From: Bacillota bacterium
Lineage (GTDB): Bacteria; Bacillota; Bacilli; Paenibacillales; Paenibacillaceae
Assembly: GCA_023418755.1 (NCBI GenBank)
Contig: JAEZZE010000399.1
Span: forward strand, 1 to 8,369
DNA length: 8,369 bases
Direction of reading: 5' to 3'
Positions within the stretch are counted from its first letter, which is position 1. Each line of letters starts with the position of its first letter. The translations under genes and the position numbers were made by a program. This document shows, in pieces, positions 1-6,261 of the stretch. Below the pieces are notes generated by a model. That model did no database searches, was not told the origin of the DNA, and worked only from the letters and a program-made list of their open reading frames with translations.

Positions 1-124
1 GAAGGAAGAAGAACATCGGAAAGCCGGATGAGGGAAAACCTCACGTCCGGTTTGATGAAGGGGGAGCTGGAAAAGTAAATGGAGGGCTTTCGCCCTCCAA
101 AGAAATTTCAGTTCTCTACTCTAC
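1..124 (+). mobile_element. 3' end of a group II intron (probably class C), partial
   Basis: This is the terminal part of a self-splicing retroelement; the ribozyme body and reverse transcriptase gene would lie upstream, outside the window. Positions 21-53 fold as catalytic domain V (separate entry). Positions 54-124 fold as domain VI. Bases 61-69 pair with 109-117, allowing G-U pairs. A118 is left unpaired as the candidate branch-point adenosine, 7 nucleotides from a 3' end at about 124 (terminal AC). The tip of domain VI carries a perfect 8-bp hairpin at 80-99 with a TTTC loop. The wording of domain V and the CTCTAC end recall class C introns, which insert just after terminator hairpins; that subclass is from memory and not proven here. 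Whether the intron is intact cannot be judged. Confidence 0.82.
21..53 (+). ncRNA. Group II intron domain V (catalytic hairpin)
   Basis: A 33-base hairpin begins with the AGC catalytic triad (22-24). Its lower stem AGCCGGA pairs with TCCGGTT. An ACG-side bulge follows, then an upper stem GAGG/CCTC closed by a GAAA-type loop. This matches the strongly conserved domain V of bacterial group II introns in size, triad and loop. It is the active-site RNA for splicing and reverse splicing. Confidence 0.85.
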
Positions 125-143
125 CAGCCGGAAAATCTATAAT
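115..143 (+). promoter_or_regulatory. Weak candidate sigma-A promoter at the intron/exon junction
   Basis: A perfect TATAAT lies at 138-143. The hexamer 17 bases upstream (TCTACT, 115-120) matches TTGACA at only 3 of 6 positions. It could drive the gene at 318, giving a leader of about 170 bases. If real, its -35 half is supplied by intron sequence. No better promoter was seen before 318. Confidence 0.25.
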
Positions 144-162
144 CCGCTATCCTTAACTGAAT

Positions 163-226
163 CGTTTACGACATAAACGTTATCCTGCCGGTCCCAAGGA
201 CGGCATAAGCGGTTTACGCTTATTTT
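163..226 (+). other. Three consecutive hairpins in the leader of the gene at 318
   Basis: Inverted repeats follow one another. CGTTTA (163-168) pairs with TAAACG (174-179). Positions 186-194 pair with 198-205 around a CAA loop, with one bulged G. ATAAGCG (205-211) pairs with CGCTTAT (217-223) and is followed by a short T run (224-226). The last hairpin resembles a weak intrinsic terminator, either for a gene cut off by the intron or as an attenuator for the gene at 318. No known riboswitch was recognised. Confidence 0.4.
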
Positions 227-317
227 CCCGGAAAATGTCCCCATTCGAAGAGGAGGAACGTTATAGGAGTGTACCAAACAATAACGGTCGCAAGAGGTTG
301 AAAGGAGAAGCTTCCCA

Positions 318-1145
318 ATGAACAAAAAAACGATAGTATCGATGATTGCGCTGCTGGCGTTAACCGGCACGGCGAGCGCGCAAGTTTCCGGGGCGGCGCC
401 CGCATTGTCCGCCAAGACGGTCGTCGCGGCGAATTCCGCTCCTAAGTCCAAGGCGGCCGAAGACAAAGGCTTCGCCGCGATTCAGGCCGAGATCGATCGG
501 CAGAAAGCCGCGTTAAAGACGGGTGAAGCGCTTGCTTACTACATATCCGATCCGGAATGGAATCCGGCGGATAAGATCGGCTTCGTTGCCCGAGGTTACT
601 CGTTCAAGACTTACGCCGATTTCGCGGCGAAACTTAAGAAATTGAAGGGGCCCGCATTTCCGAAACCCGCTTCCTTGCCGAAAGGCTTCAAGCTGACAAG
701 CGCCAGCGTATACCTGGCAACGCCGGATTCGGAATCCGACGAATACGTCCGTCTTGAACGGGAATTGAAGAAGAAGGCGGCAAGCGGCAAGGAAAAGGTC
801 TATGCCAAGCGCATCGTATCGGACAAGGCGAACGGCGGAATGATGTTTTACGAGAAAGCCGTCGGCAAGAACAAGCGGACGCTCATGATTTCGGCGAACA
901 TCCTTTCGCCGGATTCCGACAAGAAAAGCGAAGGAACGTCCGTGCCTGACAAGAAGTCGAAAATCGTTACCGAGAAGGTGAAGATCAAGGGCGCGGAAGC
1001 CGTCTACACCTATAATCCCGAGGAAGTTTATAAAGCCGTCCTTTCCTGGACGGACAAGAAAAACAAAGCGGTGTACCGGATCCATGGGCAGGGCTCCGAG
1101 AACAAGAAGGAATTGATCGCCATTGCCAAGAGCATGCTGGCCTAG
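318..1145 (+). CDS. Secreted DUF4367-like protein of unknown function
   Basis: This is a 275-residue exported protein. Residues 1-21 form a Sec signal peptide: MNKK, a hydrophobic core, then ASA as a signal peptidase I site before Q22. An Ala/Lys-rich linker follows. From about residue 113 to the end the pattern resembles the DUF4367 domain: a proline-rich LPKGFKL entry, then strands, KGAEAVYTY (225-233), a strand VLSWTDKK and a closing helix with IAIAKSM (267-273). Lysine content is very high, as expected for a wall-associated Gram-positive protein. The start is supported by GGAG at 304-307, about 10 bases upstream. The lipoprotein gene begins 43 bases downstream with no terminator between, so the two are probably cotranscribed. 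DUF4367 proteins have no established biochemical role; the family assignment is moderate and rests on pattern only. Confidence 0.75.
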   Translation: MNKKTIVSMIALLALTGTASAQVSGAAPALSAKTVVAANSAPKSKAAEDKGFAAIQAEIDRQKAALKTGEALAYYISDPEWNPADKIGFVARGYSFKTYADFAAKLKKLKGPAFPKPASLPKGFKLTSASVYLATPDSESDEYVRLERELKKKAASGKEKVYAKRIVSDKANGGMMFYEKAVGKNKRTLMISANILSPDSDKKSEGTSVPDKKSKIVTEKVKIKGAEAVYTYNPEEVYKAVLSWTDKKNKAVYRIHGQGSENKKELIAIAKSMLA

Positions 1146-1188
1146 TTTTCGTCGGTTAAAGCCGCAAAGAGGACTGGAGGTTATTTCT

Positions 1189-2595
1189 GTGCGAAAATTT
1201 TGTTCTGCGCTGCCGGGCTTCGCTCTGATGTGCGGCTTGCTGGGCGCATGCGGCGGGGGAGACCTCAAGGAGGGAGAGCTGGGGCCTCTGGGCAAGGACG
1301 AACAAGCAAAAATCAGGATCATGTTCGGGGACAGCCGTTATTTTTCCGAGGAATACGGCAACCTGTTCGCGGCGCAATTTCCCCACATCGAGGTCGAAAT
1401 CGCCGATATGCTTACGATGTACGATCCGAATGCCGGAAGGACGATGGAGGAACGTCTGAACAGGTTTCTCGAAGAGCAGCGGCCGGACGTCCTGATGCTT
1501 TACGGAGAGCAATACGAGACGCTGGCCCGGGAGGGAGGCAAGCTTCTCGCGCTCGATCCGTTAATCAAGCAGGACGAATTCGATACGGAGGGCATTCACC
1601 CGGCCGTTCTCAAGCTGCTGCGGGAACCGGGAGGGGGCAAGCTGTTCGGGTTGTCCCCGGAGTTCTCCGGCTCGGCGCTTTACTACAATCTCGACTTGTT
1701 CAACAAGCACGGAGTCGAGCCGCCGACGGATTCGATGAGCTGGGAGGAAGTGTTCGAGCTGGCCAAGCGATTCCCGGCGGACGGAGACGAAGACTCCAGA
1801 ATCTATGGCTTCGATTTAGGGGCCGGCCCCGGTCTCTCCGGGTTGATTAGGACAATCGGTTCGAGCCGGGACCTCGGCTTGCTGAACTCGGACGGTACCG
1901 AATTCAACGTTGACACGGATTCCTGGAGAATAGTGTTCCGGTCGGTGCTCGACGCGGTGAATTCAGGAGCGGTGCACGTGCCGTCCAGGGAGGGCCAATC
2001 GCTCGAATTCACGACGATGGAAGAAAGGGATCAAGGAGATCTGTTCGTGGCGGGCAGAGCGGCTATGACGGTCAAAAACAGCTACGAGGCGCAGCAGATG
2101 GTCCAGGCGAAGGAGCGGCGCAAGCAAGCGGAAGCGGCAAATTGGGGAGTCGTGACCGCTCCGGTCGACCCCGACAACCGAAATCAGAGCGGCTATTTCA
2201 GGTTGGGCAGCGTTTTCGCCGTAAGCGCCGACTCCGCGAATCCCCGGGCCGCGTGGGAATTCGTCAAGTACATCAATAGCGACGATTTCTCCAGGCTTAA
2301 ATCCAAAACGGTGCGCGGAAGCCTGCAGAGCCGCGCGAAGTACAATCCGGATTTGGACGGGCTAAGCTTGGAGCCGTTCTACAAGCTGGAGCCGAAGACC
2401 AATGCGAATAGCGAGCAAACGAAAGCGCCGATCGGCTTCCTCGGGACGATCTCCGAGCTGATCGAAACGGAAGTCGAGGCCGTCCTGAACGATAAGAAGA
2501 CGGCGGAAGAAGCGCTGAAGACGATTCAGGAGAGAGGAGCCGCGGAATTGCTGAAGGCGAGACGGGCGGCGGATCCGGAAAGCGCGTCCCCGTAA
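1189..2595 (+). CDS. Extracellular solute-binding lipoprotein (ABC transporter family 1)
   Basis: This 468-residue lipoprotein resembles family 1 sugar-binding proteins of ABC importers. I chose the GTG at 1189 because it follows GGAGG (1176-1180) at 8 bases and gives a proper lipoprotein signal peptide: MRKF, a hydrophobic core, then LGAC with C21 as the lipidated residue. An ATG 66 bases upstream would bury that signal. Family signs are the opening strand KIRIMFGDSR (41-50), RPDVLMLYG (98-106), FGLSPEFSGSALYYN (153-167) with LFNKHGVEPP and SWEEVFELAKRF after it, FVAGRAAMTV (286-295), and AAWEFVKYI (354-362). The C-terminus is helical and charged. No permease or ATPase gene is nearby, so it is an orphan binding protein; the ligand cannot be named. 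It may use a shared permease or act as a sensor partner. Its neighbour is the DUF4367-like exported protein upstream. Confidence 0.9.
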   Translation: MRKFCSALPGFALMCGLLGACGGGDLKEGELGPLGKDEQAKIRIMFGDSRYFSEEYGNLFAAQFPHIEVEIADMLTMYDPNAGRTMEERLNRFLEEQRPDVLMLYGEQYETLAREGGKLLALDPLIKQDEFDTEGIHPAVLKLLREPGGGKLFGLSPEFSGSALYYNLDLFNKHGVEPPTDSMSWEEVFELAKRFPADGDEDSRIYGFDLGAGPGLSGLIRTIGSSRDLGLLNSDGTEFNVDTDSWRIVFRSVLDAVNSGAVHVPSREGQSLEFTTMEERDQGDLFVAGRAAMTVKNSYEAQQMVQAKERRKQAEAANWGVVTAPVDPDNRNQSGYFRLGSVFAVSADSANPRAAWEFVKYINSDDFSRLKSKTVRGSLQSRAKYNPDLDGLSLEPFYKLEPKTNANSEQTKAPIGFLGTISELIETEVEAVLNDKKTAEEALKTIQERGAAELLKARRAADPESASP

Positions 2596-2659
2596 CCGAT
2601 TCGCATTGTCGTTGTTCGAAAACATGCGATCCGCGCGGGCCTCGGGCTTTGCGGCTCCA

Positions 2660-2689
2660 TTGTCGCCGGGAGCCTTCCCATGTTATATT
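2660..2689 (+). promoter_or_regulatory. Candidate extended -10 promoter upstream of yraN
   Basis: TTGTCG (2660-2665, 4 of 6 to TTGACA) is separated by 18 bases from TATATT (2684-2689, 5 of 6). A TG two bases before the -10 (2681-2682) makes it an extended -10 element. Transcription would begin near 2696, just upstream of the terminator at 2732-2767. The -35 sits in the loop of a small inverted repeat, GGCTCC (2653-2658) with GGAGCC (2669-2674). Confidence 0.45.
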
Positions 2690-2731
2690 CGTTGTAACCG
2701 ATCAAAAGAAATCTCCTCTGCTAGGGAGGGT

Positions 2732-2767
2732 CCGCCTTTCCATTTTCAGAGAGGCGGTTTCTTTTTT
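2732..2767 (+). terminator. Strong intrinsic terminator between the lipoprotein gene and yraN
   Basis: A 9-bp stem (2732-2740 with 2749-2757, one G-U pair) has the loop CATTTTCA and is followed by TTTCTTTTTT (2758-2767). It can end the transcript of the genes at 318 and 1189. Because a candidate promoter lies just upstream at 2660-2689, it could also act as an attenuator in the yraN leader. Confidence 0.8.
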
Positions 2768-2798
2768 GCGGATGGCATGGTGAAGAGGGGGAGCGAGG

Positions 2799-3188
2799 AT
2801 GGATGCGGAATGCCCGGACTCGGCGAGGAGCCGCAAGGCGGCCGTCGGCCGCGCGGGCGAGGAGACCGCCGCGGCGTATCTCGCCGAGGCGGGGTTCGTC
2901 GTAGAGCGGCGCAATTGGCGCTGCCGATCCGGCGAACTGGACATGATCGCCCGGGACGGGGACACTCTCGTCTTCGTGGAGGTTCGCTCGCGGACGAGCC
3001 CTTCCCGGTTAGGCGCGGCGATCGAAGCGGTCACCCCGCGCAAATGCCGCCAAGTGCGCGAATTGGCGGCGATCTATTTGCGTACGCGCGGGGCCTACGC
3101 GGATTCCGTGCGGTTCGACGTCGTCGCCGTCACCTTCCGCGAAGACGGCTCCGTCGCGGACATTCGCCACGTCCCGAACGCGTTTTGA
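2799..3188 (+). CDS. yraN: YraN family (UPF0102) predicted endonuclease
   Basis: This 129-residue protein has the usual length for the UPF0102/YraN family, which has a PD-(D/E)XK-like nuclease fold and no settled cellular role. Visible signature: VGRAGEETAAAYL (16-28), with the conserved GxxGE start, then ERRNWRCRSGELDMI (36-50) with E46 and D48, then DTLVFVEVRSR (55-65) with E61. The usual EVK appears here as EVR, a change I believe occurs in other family members. FDVVAV (106-111) closes the core. The ATG at 2799 is preceded by the G-rich Shine-Dalgarno AGGGGGAG (2786-2793); upstream in-frame ATG 2772 runs into a stop. In many Firmicutes this gene sits near rnhB, but here it stands alone between two terminators. 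The family call is firm; the function is open. Confidence 0.93.
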   Translation: MDAECPDSARSRKAAVGRAGEETAAAYLAEAGFVVERRNWRCRSGELDMIARDGDTLVFVEVRSRTSPSRLGAAIEAVTPRKCRQVRELAAIYLRTRGAYADSVRFDVVAVTFREDGSVADIRHVPNAF

Positions 3189-3213
3189 CGTTTGCGGCGT
3201 GGCGGCTTTTTTT
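3165..3213 (+). terminator. Intrinsic terminator overlapping the 3' end of yraN
   Basis: CGCCACG (3165-3171) pairs with CGTGGCG (3198-3204). Inside it, 3174-3180 pairs with 3189-3197, with two small bulges, leaving an 8-base loop. A run of seven T (3207-3213) follows. The left arm lies within the last codons of yraN and the right arm beyond its stop. Confidence 0.75.
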
Positions 3214-3472
3214 CGACAATTCGGGCTCGCGCGTAATTCGGCCTTCTATCCACCGATGCATCGTTTGTTGACCGACCGGATGGAACGCCCCATCGGCAGC
3301 CTATCCCGCTTATCGCTTATCCCTTTTATCGCTTATCCGCCGCGCTCGCGCCTCCTCCTTTGCATCCCCTTTGGCCGAGCCGCCTCCAAGGAATTCGCCG
3401 GCCTCGAGCTGTCCTTTCCCCGCATCCGCGCCTTCGTTCCGTTTCCCCCGAACCCCGATCGGAAAAAGCTGT
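3214..3472. other. Non-coding C/T-rich gap with a 13-bp direct repeat
   Basis: No credible gene lies here; the open frames on both strands lack family features and plausible starts. The + strand is strikingly rich in C and T from about 3290 to 3460. TTATCGCTTATCC occurs exactly twice, at 3310-3322 and 3326-3338, at a 16-base period. The gap separates the yraN terminator from the hflK promoter. Confidence 0.6.
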
Positions 3473-3499
3473 TGAAACGTAACATCCGCTTGGCACGTA
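3473..3499 (+). promoter_or_regulatory. Sigma-W-like (ECF) promoter of the hflK-hflC-relP operon
   Basis: TGAAAC (3473-3478) and CGTA (3496-3499) are both exact matches to the -35 and -10 elements used by Bacillus sigma-W, with a 17-base spacer; the usual spacer is 16 to 17. Transcription would start near 3505, giving a leader of about 40 bases before the hflK ATG. Sigma-W, sigma-M and sigma-X promoters share the AAC -35 core, so the exact sigma factor cannot be fixed. The position directly before an SPFH gene fits Bacillus practice, where flotillin-type genes are sigma-W targets. Confidence 0.72.
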
Positions 3500-3545
3500 A
3501 CAAATATAGACACGATCGAAAACTGACGAGGAGGCACAAAGCCGA

Positions 3546-4586
3546 ATGGAACTGGTGAAAATACCGAAGCGGCAAAACAATCCGCTGAACCTGCCGCCGG
3601 GAATGCTGAAGAAAATCATTATCGGCGTCGTTGCGTTAGTCGCCGTGGTGGTCGGCACTTCCTGCTTCTATACGGTGCAGGAGCAGGAGCGGGCCGCGAT
3701 AATGACTTTCGGCAAGTACACGGGGGAGTCGACGGCGGGGCTGCATTTTAAGTGGCCTTATCCGATCCAGCAGGTCATTATCGTGCCTGCCGAGCTGACG
3801 CAGCGCATTCATATCGGCTACCGGGTTAACGGGGACGTGGATACGCCGGTCGAAGAGGAAGCGATGATGATTACCGGGGACGAGAACATCGTATCCGCCG
3901 ATGCGGTCGTTCAATGGAAAATCAGCAACGTCCGCGATTATTTGTACAATATCGACGATCCGGAGCAATTTTTGCGCAACGCCGCCAGCTCTTCCATTCG
4001 TTCCGTGATCGGCTCGGAGAAGCTTGACTACGCCATTACGGACGGGAAGACGGAAATCCAGGACAAGGTCCGGGAGAGGCTGCTGGAGCTGCAGAAGAAA
4101 TACAATACGGGCATTCAGATTATCGACATCAAGTTCCAGGACATCGAGCCGCCGAGCGGCCAGGTGGAAGAAGCGTTCCGTGCGGTCACGAACGCCCGCG
4201 AGGAGAAAAATACGAAGATCAACAACGCGGCCAAGTACGAGAACGACAAAATTCCAAAGGCCCGGGGCGAAGCCCAGGCGCTGCTGGAAAACGCGGAAGC
4301 GGTGAAGAAGTCGCGGATTTTGAACGCGCAGGGGGACGTCGCCCAATTCAACGCGATCTACGCGGAGTATATGAAGAATAAAGGGGTGACCGAGAGCCGC
4401 CTGCTCATCGAGACGTTGGAGAAAATTTTGCCGAACGCGCAAATCATTATCTCGGATTCCTCGGGAGGCGACACGGTCAAGTATTTGCCGCTTAACGAAT
4501 TGCTTCGCAATTCGGGCAAAGCATCCGGCTCCGCGGGCGCTTCGGGCTCGGCCGGCGCGCAGCAGCAAGGGGGGACGTCGCCATGA
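3546..4586 (+). CDS. hflK: HflK, SPFH-domain membrane protein
   Basis: HflK partners HflC in a large membrane complex that in E. coli surrounds and restrains the FtsH AAA protease. This 346-residue copy has a short N-terminal tail, one membrane segment (about 22-43) and an SPFH domain (about 43-200) containing VQEQERAAIMTFGKY (44-58), MITGDENIVSADAVVQWKI (108-126) and DIKFQDIEPP (194-203). An Ala/Glu-rich coiled coil follows (about 205-290). The C-terminus is a low-complexity Gly/Ser/Ala/Gln tail (324-346). AGGAGG at 3529-3534 is 11 bases before the ATG. The stop overlaps the hflC start by four bases, indicating coupled translation. A sigma-W-like promoter lies upstream. ftsH is not in the window. 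Bacillus subtilis, as I recall, uses the SPFH proteins FloA and FloT rather than this pair, so its presence is of interest; the identification is secure. Confidence 0.95.
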   Translation: MELVKIPKRQNNPLNLPPGMLKKIIIGVVALVAVVVGTSCFYTVQEQERAAIMTFGKYTGESTAGLHFKWPYPIQQVIIVPAELTQRIHIGYRVNGDVDTPVEEEAMMITGDENIVSADAVVQWKISNVRDYLYNIDDPEQFLRNAASSSIRSVIGSEKLDYAITDGKTEIQDKVRERLLELQKKYNTGIQIIDIKFQDIEPPSGQVEEAFRAVTNAREEKNTKINNAAKYENDKIPKARGEAQALLENAEAVKKSRILNAQGDVAQFNAIYAEYMKNKGVTESRLLIETLEKILPNAQIIISDSSGGDTVKYLPLNELLRNSGKASGSAGASGSAGAQQQGGTSP

Positions 4587-5449
4587 ACAAAAAGCTTATG
4601 ATCTGGCTCGGGTCGATAATCGTCGTCCTCATTCTGCTCGGCGGTTCCATGTTCGTCGTCAAGGAAGGGGAGTACAAGGTCGTCCTGAAGTTCGGCGAAG
4701 CCGTGCGGGTGGAGAGCAGTCCCGGCCTGTATTTGAAAATTCCGTTTATCGAGAGCGTCTCTCCGCTTCCGAAATACCAGATGACGTACGAGAGCAACCC
4801 GACCTCGATTTTGACGAAGGACAAAAAGCCGATCATCGTCGACAATTACACCGTATGGAGAATCAATAATCCGCAAAAATTCCTCAAAACCGTCCAGACG
4901 GTCAGCGGAGGCATCCAGAGAATCGACGAGGCGGTGTACAATTCCGTCCGGCGCAAGCTTTCCGAGATCAACTATGATAATATAATTAGCGAGAATACGG
5001 CGCGAGGCAACATTAACGACGACATTACCAAGGACGTGTCCGACGCGATCGTCCGCGACAACTACGGCATCGAGATCGTCGACGTGCGCATCAAGCGGAC
5101 GGATTTGCCGGACAGCAACAAGGAGAGCGTCTACAACCGGATGATTTCCGACCGTCAGGCGATCGCCGCCCGTTATTTGTCCGAGGGCGACGAGGAGTCC
5201 CGGAAAATCACGTCGAAGGCCGACCGCACGGCGACTGAGCTGCTGGCCCAGGCCGAGGCGGACGCCAAGAAGATTATCGCGCAAGGAGAACAGGAAGCCG
5301 CGCAAATCTACAACCAGGCTTACGGCAAAGATCCCGAGTTTTACAGCTTCTACCGGACTTTGCAGAGCTACGTGACGACGCTCAACAACGAGCCGGTTAT
5401 CCTGCTGCCGATTGATTCGCCGTACACTCGCATCCTATTAGGCAAGTAA
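4583..5449 (+). CDS. hflC: HflC, SPFH-domain partner of HflK
   Basis: HflC forms the hetero-oligomeric HflKC complex with HflK, acting in membrane protein quality control through FtsH. The 288-residue product has a membrane segment at about 6-26 and then an SPFH domain: VVKEGEYKVVLKFGEAVRV (25-43), GLYLKIPFIESV (48-59), KDKKPIIVDNYTVWRI (79-94) and YGIEIVDVRIKRTDLP (161-176). A charged coiled coil (about 195-245) carries the ERQAIA-like stretch DRQAIAARYLSEGDEE (190-205). The C-terminal FYSFYRTLQSY (253-263) is typical. The length is slightly below that of the E. coli protein. The ATG overlaps the hflK stop as ATGA, with a G-run Shine-Dalgarno at 4567-4574 inside hflK. Equal expression with hflK is implied. 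The identification is secure; regulation follows from the shared upstream promoter. Confidence 0.95.
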   Translation: MNKKLMIWLGSIIVVLILLGGSMFVVKEGEYKVVLKFGEAVRVESSPGLYLKIPFIESVSPLPKYQMTYESNPTSILTKDKKPIIVDNYTVWRINNPQKFLKTVQTVSGGIQRIDEAVYNSVRRKLSEINYDNIISENTARGNINDDITKDVSDAIVRDNYGIEIVDVRIKRTDLPDSNKESVYNRMISDRQAIAARYLSEGDEESRKITSKADRTATELLAQAEADAKKIIAQGEQEAAQIYNQAYGKDPEFYSFYRTLQSYVTTLNNEPVILLPIDSPYTRILLGK

Positions 5450-5470
5450 GTCATTGCTTGGCCTGACGCA

Positions 5471-5478
5471 GAAGGTGA
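5471..5478 (+). promoter_or_regulatory. Ribosome binding site that questions the relP start
   Basis: GAAGGTGA is the best Shine-Dalgarno match before the alarmone synthetase gene. It lies 27 bases before ATG 5506, too far to serve it. It is 6 bases before an in-frame CTG (5485) and 3 before ATT (5482), with an in-frame stop just upstream (5476-5478). A non-AUG start adding 7 residues is therefore possible. Confidence 0.4.
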
Positions 5479-5505
5479 ACCATTCTGACTAATTTACCGT
5501 TACCG

Positions 5506-6249
5506 ATGGAGCAATTCAAGCGATTCAAGGACGAGATCACCCGGTTTCTGATGATGTACAAATTCGCGCTCGATTCCCTCGAGACGAAGATCGAGATTTT
5601 GAAGGAAGAATTCCATTTCCTGCACGACTACAATCCGATCGAGCATACGAAATCGCGGCTGAAGTCTCCCGAGAGCATCTTGAACAAAATGTACCGGAAG
5701 CGCTGCGACGTCTCCTTTCCGAGCATTCGCAGCAACATCAAGGACATCGCCGGACTGAGAATCACGTGCTCGTTCGTCTCCGACATTTACCGGATCGCCG
5801 ATATGCTTAGAAATCAGAGCGACCTGAAGATCGTCGAGATGAAGGACTACATTCGCAATCCGAAGCCGAACGGCTACCAGAGCCTGCACTTGATCGTCGA
5901 GGTGCCGGTGTTCATGTCCGACCGCCAGGAGCAGGTATGCGTCGAGGTGCAGATCCGTACGATCGCCATGGACTTCTGGGCGAGCCTCGAACACAAAATT
6001 TTCTACAAGTACAACGAGTCCGTTCCACCGCGGTTGCTTCGCGAGCTGAAGGAGGCCGCGGACTCCGCCGCCGCTCTCGATAAGCAGATGGAGCGGCTCC
6101 ATAACGAAGTGCTGGAGATCAAGGAGAACCGCATGGAGAACGCCGCGGAGCCGGGCGGCGCCAAGCGGATTATCATCCGCGACCAGGAATATCCGATTCC
6201 GGCGGCGTTTCTTCAACTGATCGACGGCGTGAAAGGGAACGAACAGTAA
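5506..6249 (+). CDS. relP: Small alarmone synthetase, RelP/YwaC type ((p)ppGpp synthetase)
   Basis: It transfers pyrophosphate from ATP to GDP or GTP, making the stringent-response alarmones. The 247-residue product is a synthetase-only RelA/SpoT domain protein with no HD hydrolase domain. Motifs: NPIEHTKSRLKSPESILNK (43-61), DIAGLR (80-85) with catalytic D80, NPKPNGYQSLHLIVE (118-132) with Y124 expected to stack on the guanine, and VEVQIRT (146-152) with catalytic E147, then MDFWASLEHKIFYK. The opening YKFALDxLxTK and HTKSR wording follow RelP/YwaC rather than RelQ/YjbM, from memory. It is longer than the roughly 210 residues of YwaC because of a C-terminal extension after about 205. It begins 56 bases after hflC with no terminator between, so it probably shares the sigma-W-like promoter; ywaC of B. 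subtilis is itself under ECF sigma control. The start may be CTG 5485 rather than ATG 5506. Confidence 0.93.
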   Translation: MEQFKRFKDEITRFLMMYKFALDSLETKIEILKEEFHFLHDYNPIEHTKSRLKSPESILNKMYRKRCDVSFPSIRSNIKDIAGLRITCSFVSDIYRIADMLRNQSDLKIVEMKDYIRNPKPNGYQSLHLIVEVPVFMSDRQEQVCVEVQIRTIAMDFWASLEHKIFYKYNESVPPRLLRELKEAADSAAALDKQMERLHNEVLEIKENRMENAAEPGGAKRIIIRDQEYPIPAAFLQLIDGVKGNEQ

Positions 6250-6261
6250 GCGGGTCGAGCC

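Noticed and set aside
271..303. Tiny 10-codon frame starting at GTG 271 as a leader peptide
   Set aside because: The Shine-Dalgarno candidates are either touching the start or too far away, and the codons show no amino-acid run.
1123..1188. Upstream ATG extension of the lipoprotein gene
   Set aside because: It overlaps the end of the DUF4367-like gene and would put 22 residues before the lipoprotein signal peptide; GTG 1189 has a well-placed GGAGG.
2711..2757. T-box-like string AGGGAGGGTCCGCC before a terminator
   Set aside because: It differs from the T-box consensus at key positions (GGGTGG and ACCGCG not met), there is no stem I or specifier region, and the downstream gene is not an amino-acid gene.
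2606..3271. 221-residue + strand frame overlapping yraN
   Set aside because: It is out of frame with the conserved yraN motifs, crosses the terminator at 2732-2767, and is Arg/Gly-rich as expected for a shifted high-GC frame.
3199..3558. 119-residue + strand frame before hflK
   Set aside because: It starts inside the yraN terminator, spans the sigma-W-like promoter, has no ribosome binding site and shows no family features.
3636..5305. Long - strand frames opposite hflK and hflC
   Set aside because: They are shadows of two clearly identified genes, with no ribosome binding sites or motifs.
5476..5501. Second sigma-W-like element TGAACC-N16-CGTT before relP
   Set aside because: Both halves carry mismatches, transcription would start on the relP ATG, and the -35 half overlaps the Shine-Dalgarno.
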